Below, one piece after another: positions 5,745 through 6,439 of a stretch of 6,439 nucleotides of DNA. Location of the stretch: assembly GCA_030618065.1 (NCBI GenBank), contig JAUXEE010000127.1, positions 1 to 6,439 of the forward strand. The letters are read 5' to 3'. Below the pieces are notes generated by a model. It was not told the DNA's origin. It saw only the letters and a list, made by a program, of their open reading frames with translations, and did not search any database. The position numbers were made by a program, and so were the translations under genes. How positions within the stretch are numbered: position 1 is the stretch's first letter; every line of letters starts with the position of its first letter. Source of the stretch: Gemmatimonadota bacterium (GTDB lineage: Bacteria; Gemmatimonadota; Gemmatimonadetes; Longimicrobiales; Gaopeijiaceae).

Positions 5745-6439
5745 TTATCCCGGATTCAAGAAGGTCTGGGCCGCCTCCCGGTAGGCGGGAAATATCGCCT
5801 GGTGGTGCTCATACCCTGGCCTCATCAGCCCCATCTCCGTGTCATAGACGTCCAGAAAGTGCCCGTATAACTCTCGGGCTCCACTCTCATCCCCAAGAGC
5901 TGCGGAAGCTTCCGCGGCCACGGCCAGCAAGAGGAGGTAGTCCGGGACCTGTGCCAGTCCCTCCTGTGCTTTGGCGAGAGCCGCCTGGTGATCTCCTCCC
6001 ACTTGGTAGAGTAAGGCGTAGTGGTAAAGGCCGTCAGAATCCGAGGGATTCAACTGTTCGTGGATTACCAGCGCCATCGGAAGGTGTAATTTCACACCCG
6101 CCGTATCCCCTTGGCTGTTGGCCATCATGACTCGGTTGAAGAGACTCGGCCCTAGTTCCTCTGGGGACATGGTGGCCAGATCCAACGCGCTCCCGCCCCC
6201 CGATGCGCCCCCCATACCGGAGGGAGGCAGGCCCCCCTCTCCCGAGCCATTTCTCCCCGTCAAGGCTGGGTAGCCAAGGGAAAAAAGCACCACCACCAGG
6301 AGGGCTCCGGTGATCCACCAGGCCAGGTTGGAGTTTCCGACAGACGCGGGAGCAGTAGGAGCAGGACCTCGGCCCTTGGCGCCCTCGCCCCCTGAAAGGG
6401 CATTCCCGCAACCCGTGCAAAACCGGGATCCCGGGGGAA
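5745..6439 (-). CDS. Zinc-ribbon / transmembrane / TPR-like protein, 5' end outside the window
   Basis: I do not recognise a named gene. The frame is open from the window edge, giving 230 visible residues to TAA at 5745. The first residues, PPGSRFCTGCGNAL, look like the second half of a small zinc ribbon (CxxC, C7 and C10 of the fragment), so the first CxxC is expected just beyond the edge. A Gly/Pro/Ala linker follows, then one transmembrane helix (about 38-59, starting LAWWITGALLVVVLF). A Gly/Ser-rich stretch comes next, then a helical C-terminal domain from about MSPEELG onward. Its repeats, such as LYHYALLYQVGGDHQAALAKA and LLAVAAEASAALGDESGARELY, have the spacing of tetratricopeptide helices. 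A GTG at 6296 could be taken as a start but lies inside the membrane helix, so it is unlikely. Topology is inferred: ribbon in the cytoplasm, TPR-like part outside. It may be a scaffold or assembly factor; no specific role is supported. Confidence 0.75.
   Translation of the reverse strand, partial: PPGSRFCTGCGNALSGGEGAKGRGPAPTAPASVGNSNLAWWITGALLVVVLFSLGYPALTGRNGSGEGGLPPSGMGGASGGGSALDLATMSPEELGPSLFNRVMMANSQGDTAGVKLHLPMALVIHEQLNPSDSDGLYHYALLYQVGGDHQAALAKAQEGLAQVPDYLLLLAVAAEASAALGDESGARELYGHFLDVYDTEMGLMRPGYEHHQAIFPAYREAAQTFLNPG

Overview
The window (roughly 60% GC by eye) holds seven genes, all on the minus strand and tightly packed. It reads right to left as two adjacent gene groups. There is no RNA gene, CRISPR array, insertion sequence or convincing terminator, and no stretch over 300 bases lacks a gene. 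The outermost genes are both cut by the window edges: the 5' end of the first and the 3' end of the last lie outside.

Right-hand group (about 3771-6439): a membrane protein with an N-terminal zinc-ribbon half, one transmembrane helix and a TPR-like C-terminal domain (5' end missing); then, 16 nt downstream, a LOG/TIGR00730-family nucleotide-binding protein (lysine-decarboxylase-like fold); then, sharing an ATGA stop/start overlap, a DUF819-family polytopic membrane protein. After a 79-nt gap comes the left-hand group.

Left-hand group (1-3691): lipA (lipoyl synthase, TTG start with a strong Shine-Dalgarno), the pyruvate dehydrogenase E1 alpha gene (interrupted by an apparent single-base deletion), the E1 beta gene, and the 5' third or so of the E2 acyltransferase gene (lipoyl domain, linker and the start of the E1/E3-binding domain). 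The logic is clear: E1 alpha/beta decarboxylate pyruvate (or a related 2-oxoacid) on thiamine diphosphate and pass the acyl group to the lipoyl arm of E2, and LipA inserts the sulfur atoms that create that arm. The rest of E2, and probably E3, would lie left of base 1.

Organism: a GC-rich bacterium with the heterotetrameric (alpha2beta2) type of pyruvate dehydrogenase E1, not the single-chain E. coli type. The gene content would suit Gemmatimonadota or another environmental lineage, but this is a weak guess. The window begins exactly at GATCC, which may reflect a Sau3AI/BamHI cloning end.

The most notable observation is the frameshift in the E1 alpha gene at a run of four G (minus strand). 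The two frames join into a normal-length 361-residue E1 alpha. I consider sequencing error the most likely cause and saw no sign of a wholly new system.
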